From the NCBI GenBank assembly GCA_947625015.1, contig CANQMR010000022.1:1-56904 (forward strand): a stretch of DNA of 56,904 bases. Reading direction: 5' to 3'. A model generated the notes under the pieces. It had not been told where the DNA came from. It was given only the letters and a program-made list of their open reading frames with translations, and made no database searches. Below are positions 44,186 to 52,272 of the stretch, one piece after another. This DNA is from an uncultured Lachnospiraceae bacterium (GTDB taxonomy: Bacteria > Bacillota > Clostridia > Lachnospirales > Lachnospiraceae). Position numbers and translations under genes: made by a program. Position 1 is the stretch's first letter; every line of letters starts with the position of its first letter.

Positions 44186-45877
44186 TTACAGTGCGTTTAC
44201 CAGTTTCTTAAGCGCTTCAACAGCCTCGTCCGGAAGCTTGTCATAACCACCCTTGTCGGTAGCGAATTTCTCTACTGCATCTACACGGTTCTGCATAGCG
44301 TCTTTTAACTGCTTCTTATAGTCTGCGTCATTTAAGTCCGGAGTAAAGCCTTCCCAATCCATAATCTCGATATCCTCAAACGGACCCCACTGCTTAAACT
44401 CTGCTCTCTTTTCTACAATGGCCTCTAAGATACCTAAGGTATCGGAAGGCTGACATTTCTTGCCCATGAAGTCGCCGGTGTTGATGATGTAGCAGTCTAC
44501 ATTCTTCTCCTCCACTAACTTCTTGAACTTCTCATAATCGTTTACCAGCGGATAGGTTCTGAATGGGTTTGCATAAGGAACAATACGAAGCGCATTCATA
44601 TCCGTACCGGCCTTTACACGCTCTGCGGTAGATGTCTTGGTTGCCAGCGTTGCGCCCATAACGGAAGCAAGGGCTGCGCCTTTTAATTTTACTACCGGCG
44701 GAATGGTCGGATCCTTCATAATCCAGAAAATTGCATTTACCGGAGAGTCAATCTTGTCTACCCGGTTCGGTGACCATAACTTGGACTTGATGGCGCGGCC
44801 ATTACCGTTACGGATATCCTCGGTAACTAACTGAATCTTGCCGTCCTCGTCCATGGTTGCAGAACAGTTCTGCACTGTCAGCAGATACTGGTTATCCGGA
44901 CAGCCTGTCGGATAGTCTGCGGTCTTATCAAAATAAGTAGGCTCCAATGCAATGGAAGCACAGGTATCAGAGTTAATAATAAATGCGTCATCATGCAGCA
45001 CCTTGATTGCCGGATATTTGCCGCCATGCTTTGCATGAGTAAGCGTTGACTTACCGGAGCCTGACAAACCGTATACGGAAGCAACAAACTTAGAACCGTC
45101 CTCTAAAGTGTACTCCTTCTGTCCGCCATGGCAGGAAGCATAACCGTTACGGTTTGCAATGGCCCAAGCCATAGTCAAGGTTCCCTTCTTATGCTCGCCA
45201 AAATATTTCATACCAAGGATTGCTGCACAGTTCTGATTGGTATCAAAATAGCACAGAGTAAGCGGATCGCTCAAGCAGCTATAATCCACATCCGGGCTCT
45301 CCGTCGGCGTCCACTGCGGATCAGAGAAAATGTAGATATCCGGCTCTTTGCCATCGCCAACCGGCTTAGAATCCTTGTACATCTTAACATACTCATCTGA
45401 CATATACTGGAAATTAAGCATCCAGTTATAAAGAAGATTCTCTTCCCCTTCCGGAATCAGCAAATGTGCCTTTACCATAAATTCAGGGTCCAAACCGACA
45501 AAACAGGTTGCGTGATATAATGTCTCCCAGCGTGTCTTGTAAATTGCATCCATAACTACCTTATCTAACTTGGTATCATCTACACCAGGCTCACCCTTAA
45601 TCCGGCGGGCTGCTGCATAACGTCCGGTAACAGCGCCATCGTTAAATAATAATACCTTTGCATCTGCATCCAGACCAAATTCCTCACCGCGGTAAACCGG
45701 CATATCTGTTACAATGGTTCCCGGTGAATTTTTAGCAAGATTATAGGCTTCCTTCAGCGTGTTAACCTTTACTACATTGTTGCCGTAAAAAGCGGCCTCA
45801 ATAATAGAACGGGTCTTGGAAAAACCAACCTTGCCAGCACCAATTTCGTCCAGTTTGTAATTTGCTTTTGTTGCCAT
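44186..45877 (-). CDS. pckA: Phosphoenolpyruvate carboxykinase (ATP)
   Basis: Interconverts oxaloacetate and phosphoenolpyruvate with ATP/ADP. In anaerobes it often runs towards oxaloacetate to save energy. The protein has 563 residues. The P-loop GLSGSGKSTLTHAKHG, the metal site HDDAFIIN, and the ATP contact FRTYPLVNDYEKF are visible. A GGAGGATG site precedes the ATG, after a leader of about 90 nt that contains a small ACATT/AATGT hairpin. It has its own promoter and terminator. The upstream promoter region abuts the giant inverted repeat. Confidence 0.97.
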   Translation of the reverse strand: MATKANYKLDEIGAGKVGFSKTRSIIEAAFYGNNVVKVNTLKEAYNLAKNSPGTIVTDMPVYRGEEFGLDADAKVLLFNDGAVTGRYAAARRIKGEPGVDDTKLDKVVMDAIYKTRWETLYHATCFVGLDPEFMVKAHLLIPEGEENLLYNWMLNFQYMSDEYVKMYKDSKPVGDGKEPDIYIFSDPQWTPTESPDVDYSCLSDPLTLCYFDTNQNCAAILGMKYFGEHKKGTLTMAWAIANRNGYASCHGGQKEYTLEDGSKFVASVYGLSGSGKSTLTHAKHGGKYPAIKVLHDDAFIINSDTCASIALEPTYFDKTADYPTGCPDNQYLLTVQNCSATMDEDGKIQLVTEDIRNGNGRAIKSKLWSPNRVDKIDSPVNAIFWIMKDPTIPPVVKLKGAALASVMGATLATKTSTAERVKAGTDMNALRIVPYANPFRTYPLVNDYEKFKKLVEEKNVDCYIINTGDFMGKKCQPSDTLGILEAIVEKRAEFKQWGPFEDIEIMDWEGFTPDLNDADYKKQLKDAMQNRVDAVEKFATDKGGYDKLPDEAVEALKKLVNAL

Positions 45878-45970
45878 GTGTTACATCCTCCTGTATTTAT
45901 TATTTTTCACATTCTTAAAATGTAGAAATACAATTCCCCGTTGGCCTTCATAAAAACGCCAATCATCCCT

Positions 45971-45999
45971 AGTATATATTTCAAAATCTTTACTGTCAA
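45971..45999 (-). promoter_or_regulatory. Promoter of pckA
   Basis: On the minus strand TTGACA (45994-45999), a 17-bp spacer and TATACT (45971-45976). The -35 lies only 12 bp from the end of the giant inverted repeat, so any DNA structure or protein on that repeat could affect it. Confidence 0.87.
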
Positions 46000-46011
46000 T
46001 AGCCGAACACA

Positions 46012-46558
46012 AAATTTGTAACGATTCATTCTCCTATTTCGTTGCCTTCCCCGTTCAGCGGATATTTTTCTATTATCCGCTTTTTTGTGACACCGCCGAC
46101 GGTAAATCCTGTCCCTTCATTCCTGCACTGGTTTCGGTTTTAAGAAATTTTGCGGCCACCCGTCCGGCATATTTATTTGCACATGCTCACGAAGAACTCG
46201 CACCGGGAAGGGGTGACTGGGAAACATCTAAAGCCCCTTTAAGAACGCCGGTACTTGCGGAGGACATAAAAATTATCGTTATCTGAAGTTTGTATGTCCT
46301 CCGCTTAGTACCGCTGCGTTCTTAACAGAGCGCAAGCGTGGCTTAAGATGTTTGCCCAGCACCCCAAACCCGGTGCTCAGACACTTCTCCGCATGTGCAT
46401 TATGCCGGACGGGCGGGCCGCAAATTTCTAAAAAACCGCGTGTCAGGAATGAAGGGACAGGATTACCTTTCGGCGGTAAGCCACGAATATTTTCCCGGAT
46501 AATAGAAAAATATCCGCTGAACGGGGAAATCACCCAGAGGATGAATCGTTACAAATTT
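46012..46558. repeat. Giant imperfect inverted repeat / possible large structured RNA
   Basis: The two ends of this 547-bp stretch pair along its whole length. The outer arms match perfectly for 18 bp (46012-46029 with 46541-46558). Perfect or near-perfect blocks then follow inwards: 33 bp (46047-46079 / 46496-46528), 21 bp (46105-46125 / 46444-46464), about 30 bp (46141-46171 / 46401-46430), 8 bp (46179-46186 / 46391-46398), 8 bp (46200-46207 / 46369-46376), 20 bp with mismatches (46210-46229 / 46346-46365) and about 30 bp (46239-46268 / 46293-46325). The terminal loop is 24 nt. Between the blocks the two sides are unrelated but often form local hairpins of their own, giving possible four-way junctions. 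No convincing gene lies inside. It may be a large ncRNA or a fold-back mobile element; orientation is not known. Confidence 0.85.
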
Positions 46559-46566
46559 ATGCAAGT

Positions 46567-46602
46567 AAAAAAGCAACTCCCCGCAAGGGGAAACTGCTTT
46601 TT
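46567..46602 (-). terminator. Bidirectional terminator between abrB and the giant repeat
   Basis: AAAAAGCA / TGCTTTTT with an inner CCCC-GCAA-GGGG forms the stem. On the minus strand (end of the abrB-like gene) TTTTTTACTTG follows, and on the plus strand TTTTTATTATG follows. It could thus also end a plus-strand transcript of the giant repeat. Confidence 0.9.
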
Positions 46603-46611
46603 ATTATGTCC

Positions 46612-46881
46612 TTATAGATTAGCATTTTCTGAAAATCCTGCCAGTCTCATCAATTCCTTAATGGTGTTCCTGCTTACCATCTTACCCTGGTATTCCAGTA
46701 GGTCTTCCTTACTTCCTGTGAAAATATCTGCCGGTTCATGCTTCCGTAATATGACTTTATCCTCATCCACAAATATTTCAACCGGATCCTTGATATCGAT
46801 GGATAAGCTCCTTCGCAGTTCAATGGGTAAGGTTACTCTGCCAAGATTATCCAGATGTCTGACAATTCCTGTTGATTTCAT
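46612..46881 (-). CDS. abrB: AbrB-family transition-state regulator
   Basis: An 89-residue DNA-binding protein with the N-terminal SpoVT/AbrB fold: MKSTGIVRHLDNLGRVTLPIELRRSL, then IEIFVDEDKVILRKH-like VEIFVDEDKVILRKHEP. The C-terminal half (about 50-89) is a short helical tail for oligomerisation. The start MKST is chosen because AAAGGAGAGG lies eight bases before it. Its place near rsmI matches the Bacillus order, where abrB follows yabC/rsmI, though here it points the same way as that block. It may regulate growth-phase genes. Confidence 0.93.
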   Translation of the reverse strand: MKSTGIVRHLDNLGRVTLPIELRRSLSIDIKDPVEIFVDEDKVILRKHEPADIFTGSKEDLLEYQGKMVSRNTIKELMRLAGFSENANL

Positions 46882-46958
46882 AGACATCCTCTCCTTTTTC
46901 TATGGTATACCAGAATTGTGCATCATAGATTAGAATTAAACATCCTGTGGTTATCCTT

Positions 46959-46987
46959 AAAGTAGCATGAAATTCTTTTAAAGTCAA
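46959..46987 (-). promoter_or_regulatory. Promoter of the abrB-like gene
   Basis: On the minus strand TTGACT (46982-46987), a 17-bp spacer and TACTTT (46959-46964). The rest of the 331-bp divergent gap 46882-47212 is AT-rich; it has a small TTGTTA/TAACAA hairpin followed by T's (47081-47111). No gene and no confident promoter for the Xre gene are seen there. Confidence 0.7.
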
Positions 46988-47212
46988 CGCATATATCAAA
47001 AATTTTGAATATTGTCATAATATGGAAATTTTCTATAAAAATTGGAAATTTATTTTTTCCTTCTATTTCGATATGGTGAATTGTTATCTGCAAAGTAACA
47101 ATATTTTTATTAAAATATGCATTATTTGTATTACAATATTTTTTCCTTTTTTTCTCTGATAAAATTAAATTATAGTTACATGTTGTTTGCTTTTATATAT
47201 AGGAGGAAGCAT

Positions 47213-47530
47213 ATGAATTACTTATTATTAGGATGCCGCATCCGGCAAATGAGAGTCCGCAGGCATGTTTCTCAACAGCAGATGGCCAGAGAACTTCATT
47301 TTTCCCAGCAGCATATATGCAATGTGGAACGCGGTCTGGCTCATCCGAGTATCGATTTTCTTGTAGATATTTCAAATGCATTAAACGTATCTACCGACTA
47401 TCTGCTGCAAGACAGCCTGAATCAGAAAAATACGGATGAGCCCGGAAATGTTTTATCGGATGTGCAATGTTTTCTGGATAAGCAAAAATTAGAAATTCAA
47501 ACATTACAGAATATTTTACATGACGATTAA
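47213..47530 (+). CDS. Xre/Cro-family transcriptional regulator
   Basis: A 105-residue regulator whose HTH_3 domain covers about residues 5-65 (CRIRQMRVRRHVSQQQMARELHFSQQHICNVERGLAHPS, DISNALNVSTDYLL). A short C-terminal helix follows (CFLDKQKLEIQTLQNIL). The start MNYLLLG has an AGGAGGA site; a 32-codon upstream extension is AT-rich and rejected. It stands divergent from the abrB-like gene and convergent with rsmI. Targets are unknown. Confidence 0.9.
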   Translation: MNYLLLGCRIRQMRVRRHVSQQQMARELHFSQQHICNVERGLAHPSIDFLVDISNALNVSTDYLLQDSLNQKNTDEPGNVLSDVQCFLDKQKLEIQTLQNILHDD

Positions 47531-47548
47531 TCATAATTTGTTCCAGAC

Positions 47549-47581
47549 AAAAACCGAAGCATTAGATATGCTTCGGTTTTA
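47549..47581 (+). terminator. Terminator between the Xre gene and rsmI
   Basis: AAAACCGAAGCAT pairs with ATGCTTCGGTTTT around a 5-nt loop. The T-run on the plus strand and the A-run before it suit both directions. It overlaps the rsmI stop codon. Confidence 0.88.
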
Positions 47582-48421
47582 CTCTTTAAGCAGCGCCTGA
47601 TAGATTTCGCGCTTTCCCACTCCCCGGTCTTTCGCCGTCTGTTTCATGGCCTCTTTCTTATCCATTCCCTGTTCCATATACCACTCCACATGTTCAGGGA
47701 TGCTCATGGAGAGCAGACCGCCAAGCGCTTCCTGCTTAACCGCCTGGGGACTCGCGCCTTCGATGACCAGAACAAACTCCCCCTTCGGCTCCTGCTGCTG
47801 ATAATGCGCAATCGCTCCCGATAAGGTTGTGCGAAAATTTTCCTCATGCTTTTTCGTAAGCTCGCGGCAGAGGGAAACCGGACGGTCGCCTAAGGTATCG
47901 AAAAGCTCCTGTAACGTCTTTTTTAATCTGTGGGGCGCCTCGTAGAGAATGATGGTACGGGTTTCCCTTTTGAGCTCCTCCAATACCGCCGCTCTTTCCT
48001 TTTTATCATAGGGAAGAAACGCCTCAAAACAGAACCTTCCCGCCGGTCTGCCGGACAGGGTGAGCGCCGTAACCAAAGCGGAAGGCCCCGGCAGGGAGGT
48101 CACTTCGATTCCCGCCTCATGGCACTGCTTTACCAGCTCCTCCCCCGGGTCGGAAATCGCCGGCGTACCAGCGTCTGTAATCAACGCCACATTAAGCCCC
48201 GCCTCCATTTTCTGTACCAGCGCCTTCGCCTTGTCGTACTTATTGTATTCGTGATAACTGGTCATGGGCGTTTTTATGTCAAAATGATTCAACAGCTTTA
48301 TGCTGTTTCTGGTGTCCTCCGCCGCAATCAAATCCGCTTCCCGCAGCACCCGCAGCACCCGCAAGGTGATATCCTCCAGATTGCCGATGGGCGTAGCGCA
48401 GATATATAACATGCCTGCCAT
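47579..48421 (-). CDS. rsmI: 16S rRNA (cytidine-2'-O)-methyltransferase RsmI
   Basis: Methylates the 2'-O of C1402 in 16S rRNA. The 280-residue protein shows YICATPIGNLEDITLRVL, AEDTRNSIKLLNHF, LITDAGTPAISDPGEELV, LPGPSALVTALTLSG and LYEAPHRLKKTL, all typical. AGGAGAGG precedes the ATG. It is the last gene of the block that starts with the decarboxylase, as in Bacillus. Confidence 0.97.
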   Translation of the reverse strand: MAGMLYICATPIGNLEDITLRVLRVLREADLIAAEDTRNSIKLLNHFDIKTPMTSYHEYNKYDKAKALVQKMEAGLNVALITDAGTPAISDPGEELVKQCHEAGIEVTSLPGPSALVTALTLSGRPAGRFCFEAFLPYDKKERAAVLEELKRETRTIILYEAPHRLKKTLQELFDTLGDRPVSLCRELTKKHEENFRTTLSGAIAHYQQQEPKGEFVLVIEGASPQAVKQEALGGLLSMSIPEHVEWYMEQGMDKKEAMKQTAKDRGVGKREIYQALLKE

Positions 48422-48430
48422 AATCCTCTC

Positions 48431-49168
48431 CTATAAATACCGCTTTCCGTAAATGCGAAAAATCTCGTCACTGTATATGCCCTTATCCTGATAGACAATC
48501 AAGGGCGCTTCCACCGTTATACGGGGGCGTCCTCCCTTGGTTCCCTCTATCAGCACCATAGTGGGTTCCTTGTCCACATAGGGATGCACCAGCCGCATCC
48601 GCTTTGGCTCAATATGATACTGCTTCATACACGCAAAAATCTCTGCCAGCCGGAAAGGCTTGTGAATCATAAAAAAGCTGCCTCCCTCCGGCAGCACATG
48701 AGCCGCCGCCCGGACTACATCCTCTAAGCAGAGCAGCACCTCGTGTCTGGCAATAGTCTTCGGCTCATGGAGATTGGTAAGTCCATGATGTTCCGTCATA
48801 TAGGGCGGATTCACCGTTACCACCTGAACCGACGCCGGAGCAAACCGCCCTGTAACCTCTTTTACATCTCCGCAGACAATCTCCACCCGGTCCTCTAAAT
48901 GGTTCATCTCGACGCTTCTACAAGCCATATCCGCATAATCCGGCTGTATCTCTAAACCGCAGAAACTTTCGCCCTCCGTCTTTGCCGCCAGTAAAATGGG
49001 AATGACGCCGCCTCCGGTACAAAGGTCTAATACCCGCTGCCCTTTCCTGACTTTCGCAAAATCCGAAAGCAGAACGGCGTCCACACCAAAACAGAAGCCT
49101 TTTGGCTTCTGAATAATCTGGTATCCCTTACATTGCAAATCGTCTATTCTCTCATCTTCTAATATCAT
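48431..49168 (-). CDS. trmN6: tRNA1(Val) (adenine-N6)-methyltransferase, TrmN6/YabB
   Basis: A 245-residue SAM-dependent methyltransferase. The SAM site is VLDLCTGGGVIPILLA and the catalytic NPPY lies in VVTVNPPYMTEHHG. In Escherichia coli the homologue modifies A37 of tRNA-Val; in Firmicutes the target is assumed. It is encoded nine bases upstream of rsmI in the same order as yabB-yabC of Bacillus. Confidence 0.93.
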   Translation of the reverse strand: MILEDERIDDLQCKGYQIIQKPKGFCFGVDAVLLSDFAKVRKGQRVLDLCTGGGVIPILLAAKTEGESFCGLEIQPDYADMACRSVEMNHLEDRVEIVCGDVKEVTGRFAPASVQVVTVNPPYMTEHHGLTNLHEPKTIARHEVLLCLEDVVRAAAHVLPEGGSFFMIHKPFRLAEIFACMKQYHIEPKRMRLVHPYVDKEPTMVLIEGTKGGRPRITVEAPLIVYQDKGIYSDEIFRIYGKRYL

Positions 49169-49216
49169 CGCCTGTTCCTGCGTCCTGTTTTCCTTTCCTT
49201 CAGAACCCGTCTGTAA

Positions 49217-50125
49217 CTAGTCTATCTTAGAGCCGGACTCCTGTTTTTCCAAAGCCTCTAACGCCCTTAATTCTTCATCATCATTGGTCTTATCGTTCTT
49301 CCGGCGCTTCTTTGGCTTGAACTTTAATTCATCTACCGTATATTCGCGAATCTCCTTATCGTCGTTTTCCAGCTCCACAATGACCTTAACCTTCTGTCGG
49401 AGGACGCTGATACTGCTGACTTCTCCCTTACAGCCGTCAATGGTCTTTACAAAATCGCCCACATTGGGCAGCTTTTCATTCAGGTACTCATAGGTCTCCT
49501 GCTCATTTTTGAGACAGCACATCAGCCGCCCGCACACGCCGGAAATCTTGGAGGGATTCAGGGAAAGATTCTGCTCCTTGGCCATCTTAATCGATACCGG
49601 AACAAAGTCTGACAGATAACTATGACAGCAAAGCTCCCGTCCGCAGATACCGATACCGCCCATAATCTTCGTCTCGTCCCGCACGCCAATCTGGCGGAGT
49701 TCAATCCTGGTCCGAAAAACTGCCGCTAAGTCCTTTACCAGCTCCCGGAAATCAATCCGCCCGTCCGCGGTAAAATAAAAGAGCAGCTTATTGTTGTCAA
49801 AGGTATACTCCACATCAATCAGCTTCATCTCCAGACCATGCTTGGCAATCTTTTCCAGACAAATCTTATAGGCGTCCTTGCATTTTTCCTTGTTCTCCTC
49901 ATTATGCCTGTAATCCTGCTCTGTAGCCTTGCGGATAACCGGCTTAAGGGGAGAGGAAATCTCCTCGTCTTTAATCTGCCGCCTGCCTAACACGACCTTT
50001 CCAAATTCCACGCCTCTGGCGGTCTCCACGATAACCGCATCTCCGGTTTCCAATTCAATGCCGTTGGGGGCAAAAAAATATATCTTTCCGTTGGGACGGA
50101 AACGCACACCTATTACTTCTGTCAT
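49217..50125 (-). CDS. ricT: RicT (YaaT), PSP1-domain protein
   Basis: A part of the Ric (Y) complex, which affects sporulation, competence and mRNA maturation by RNase Y in Bacillus. The PSP1 region shows EVIGVRFRPNGKIYFFAPNG and RGVEFGKVVLGRR. The cysteine motifs CGRELCCHSYL and CGRLMCCLKNE, known to hold iron-sulfur clusters in the complex, are intact. At 302 residues it has an extra charged C-terminal tail (KPKKRRKNDKTNDDEE). The start overlaps the holB stop (ATGA). ricA and ricF are not in the window. Confidence 0.95.
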   Translation of the reverse strand: MTEVIGVRFRPNGKIYFFAPNGIELETGDAVIVETARGVEFGKVVLGRRQIKDEEISSPLKPVIRKATEQDYRHNEENKEKCKDAYKICLEKIAKHGLEMKLIDVEYTFDNNKLLFYFTADGRIDFRELVKDLAAVFRTRIELRQIGVRDETKIMGGIGICGRELCCHSYLSDFVPVSIKMAKEQNLSLNPSKISGVCGRLMCCLKNEQETYEYLNEKLPNVGDFVKTIDGCKGEVSSISVLRQKVKVIVELENDDKEIREYTVDELKFKPKKRRKNDKTNDDEELRALEALEKQESGSKID

Positions 50126-51117
50126 TGTATATTCTCCTTTATTGTAAGCAGCATTAACTCCATGGCAATGTCAAAATTGACATTGGCCTCTAACCGGACC
50201 TTTAATTTGTCCAGCGCGGTGATAATCTCCTCCAATCCTTCATAGGAGGTATGGCTTGCCTGCTTTTTCATCACTGAAAATTCTTTTTTAAAAATAATCT
50301 TATTCGGTGAATTGGATATCTTCACCATCAGGATATCCCGAAACCACATGGTCATAATATCTATGTAATCCGTAATATCCAGCTTATATTTTCCCATATT
50401 TTTTACGGCCTGGATAATCTCCTCCATCTCCATATCCGGAATAGAGCGCAAAAGCCGTATGCTGTCCTCCCGAATCTCGTTGTAGTCGGGAGAAATGGCT
50501 AACCGTACTGCCTTTCCCAGATTGCCCTGTGCAAAATCCGTACAAAACCGGGCCTTGTCCTGGTCTACCTGTAAATTTGTCATCAGATAATCTATCATAT
50601 CTAACGGCTCTACCGGCTTAAAATTCAGCACAATACACCGGCTCAGCACCGTCGGCAGAAACTTGTCCACATTGTTGGTGAGCAGCATAATAACCGCATA
50701 TTCCGGCGGCTCCTCTAATGTCTTAAGCAGCGCGTTTTGCGCCTGGGGCGTCATTAGCTGGGAATCCGGAACGATATATATCTTGTAGCGGCTGCTGTAA
50801 GGCTTTAAATCGATATCATTTACTATCTGGGTGCGGACCTCCTCCACAGAAAGGGTATTGGCCTTCTCATGCGTTACCCAGATAATATCCGGCTGGTTAC
50901 CGGATTCTGCCTGTAAGCAGGAATGGCATTTTCCGCATGGGTCCGGCTCTCCGGTCTCGCATTGCAGCGACTTTGCCACTACAGCCGCAAGCGTCTTCTT
51001 TCCCACTCCTTTTTCCCCGTTCAGAATATAGGCGTGGGATACCTTGCCAAGCTCAATACTGCTCTTAAAATGCCGGACTATATCCTCATGCCCGATTATA
51101 TCACTGTAATTTGCCAT
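50122..51117 (-). CDS. holB: DNA polymerase III delta-prime subunit
   Basis: Part of the clamp loader. The 331-residue protein shows the Walker A GEKGVGKKTLAAVVAK, the zinc module CGKCHSCLQAESG, the TLEEPPEYAVIMLLTNN segment and the arginine finger LSRC. It lies between yaaR and ricT, as in Bacillus. Its stop overlaps the ricT start by four bases. Confidence 0.95.
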   Translation of the reverse strand: MANYSDIIGHEDIVRHFKSSIELGKVSHAYILNGEKGVGKKTLAAVVAKSLQCETGEPDPCGKCHSCLQAESGNQPDIIWVTHEKANTLSVEEVRTQIVNDIDLKPYSSRYKIYIVPDSQLMTPQAQNALLKTLEEPPEYAVIMLLTNNVDKFLPTVLSRCIVLNFKPVEPLDMIDYLMTNLQVDQDKARFCTDFAQGNLGKAVRLAISPDYNEIREDSIRLLRSIPDMEMEEIIQAVKNMGKYKLDITDYIDIMTMWFRDILMVKISNSPNKIIFKKEFSVMKKQASHTSYEGLEEIITALDKLKVRLEANVNFDIAMELMLLTIKENIQ

Positions 51118-51182
51118 ATACTCACCTCGTTTCCTCTTCTGCCTGTATATACCTGCGCCGTCTTATGCTCATTTCCAGGTAA

Positions 51183-51629
51183 TCAGGTGGAAATATCCAA
51201 AAGCATTCCCCGGATATCGTCAATCTTACCCAAAATGGCCAGATTATCCTTCTCATCCTTCAAAAGCTCCTGCGCTAATTCGTCTAAGGATTTGTCTATC
51301 TCCTTGACAATGCCGTACACTCTGTGTCTTCCCCGCCGGTCTAAGAAATTCTCTCTGGAAAAAGCATGGGAGTTAGCCGCCACTTCATTCATAAATTCCT
51401 TGACCAGACTGCGGTAACGCTTCATATCCCGAATATCCATGTGCTTGGCAATCTTACTGCCCTGCTCCTCGATATCCTTCATCAGGCCGGAAAGCTTTTC
51501 CTGTAACTCGCTGTTCTCTATATGGCTGACTAAGGTAAACTTAAAACTGTCATCTCCTTTGGGGGCCTGAGTCTGGGACTCTACCGGCGCCGCCCCTGTC
51601 ATCTGGTTTACTTTTAAATCCATACTCAT
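51183..51629 (-). CDS. yaaR: YaaR family protein (DUF327)
   Basis: A 148-residue helical protein of unknown function found in the same operon in many Firmicutes. The conserved stretch [41 protein letters not shown] is present, and the N-terminal 35 residues are low in structure. GGGAGGGG precedes the ATG. It lies between tmk and holB. darA (yaaQ), which lies here in Bacillus, is absent. Confidence 0.92.
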   Translation of the reverse strand: MSMDLKVNQMTGAAPVESQTQAPKGDDSFKFTLVSHIENSELQEKLSGLMKDIEEQGSKIAKHMDIRDMKRYRSLVKEFMNEVAANSHAFSRENFLDRRGRHRVYGIVKEIDKSLDELAQELLKDEKDNLAILGKIDDIRGMLLDIST

Positions 51630-51641
51630 GCTATCCCCTCC

Positions 51642-52268
51642 CTACTTCTGAAAAAAACGCTTTTCTACCTCACTGGTAATCATACTATGAATTTCCTCAA
51701 TTGGCAATGTGGCATCTACTGGAAAAATCCGCTCCGGATAAAGCTGGGCCAACTGGCGGTAGCCCTCTACCACCCTTTTATGGAAGGTGAGGTCTTCCAA
51801 CTCCATACGGTCTAACTTTGTCTGGTGCTTTTTTCTCTTAAGCCCGGTCTCCGCATCTAAATCCATAAATATTGTAAGCTTCGGCGCCACGTCGCCCAAA
51901 GCATAACCGTTCACCTCATAGACGGTCTCTACCCCAAGTCCTCTTCCAATGCCCTGATATACGGCGGAGGACTCCACAAACCGGTCGCAGATTACCGCCT
52001 TGCCCTCCTCTAACGCCGGGCGGATTACCTGATTAACCAGCTGCGCTCTTGCAGAGGCATAGAGCAAAAGCTCCGTCATATGGCTCATCTCCTGATAATC
52101 CCGGTTCAGAATAATCTTCCGGATTGCCTCGCCAATCTCCGTTCCGCCCGGCTCTCTGGCAATGACAATATCAAATCCTCTGTTCTCCAGATATTTTTTC
52201 AGCAAATCAATCTGCGTCGTCTTTCCGGAACCGTCCGGTCCCTCCATTGTAATAAATATTCCTTCCAC
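51642..52268 (-). CDS. tmk: Thymidylate kinase
   Basis: Phosphorylates dTMP to dTDP. The 208-residue protein has the P-loop FITMEGPDGSGKTTQIDLL, the AREPGGTEIGEAIR segment, and the DRFVESSAVYQGIGRGLG lid region. The GTG at 52268 (reading as MEGIFITMEGPDG) is the most likely start, since AGGGGAT lies eight bases before it and other Tmk proteins start there. It overlaps the decarboxylase stop slightly upstream in the operon. Confidence 0.95.
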   Translation of the reverse strand: MEGIFITMEGPDGSGKTTQIDLLKKYLENRGFDIVIAREPGGTEIGEAIRKIILNRDYQEMSHMTELLLYASARAQLVNQVIRPALEEGKAVICDRFVESSAVYQGIGRGLGVETVYEVNGYALGDVAPKLTIFMDLDAETGLKRKKHQTKLDRMELEDLTFHKRVVEGYRQLAQLYPERIFPVDATLPIEEIHSMITSEVEKRFFQK

Positions 52269-52272
52269 GAAT

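Noticed and set aside
46012-46558. Group II intron, retron or known OLE/ROOL-type RNA as explanation of the giant repeat
   Set aside because: No reverse transcriptase or partner gene, no intron boundary or domain V motif visible, and a single continuous long hairpin is unlike those folds; a covariance search is still needed.
46279-46933. Open frames of 84 residues (minus) and 193 residues (plus) within and beside the giant repeat
   Set aside because: No ribosome site, odd composition, and both run through complementary arms; the plus frame also runs across the terminator and antisense to the abrB-like gene.
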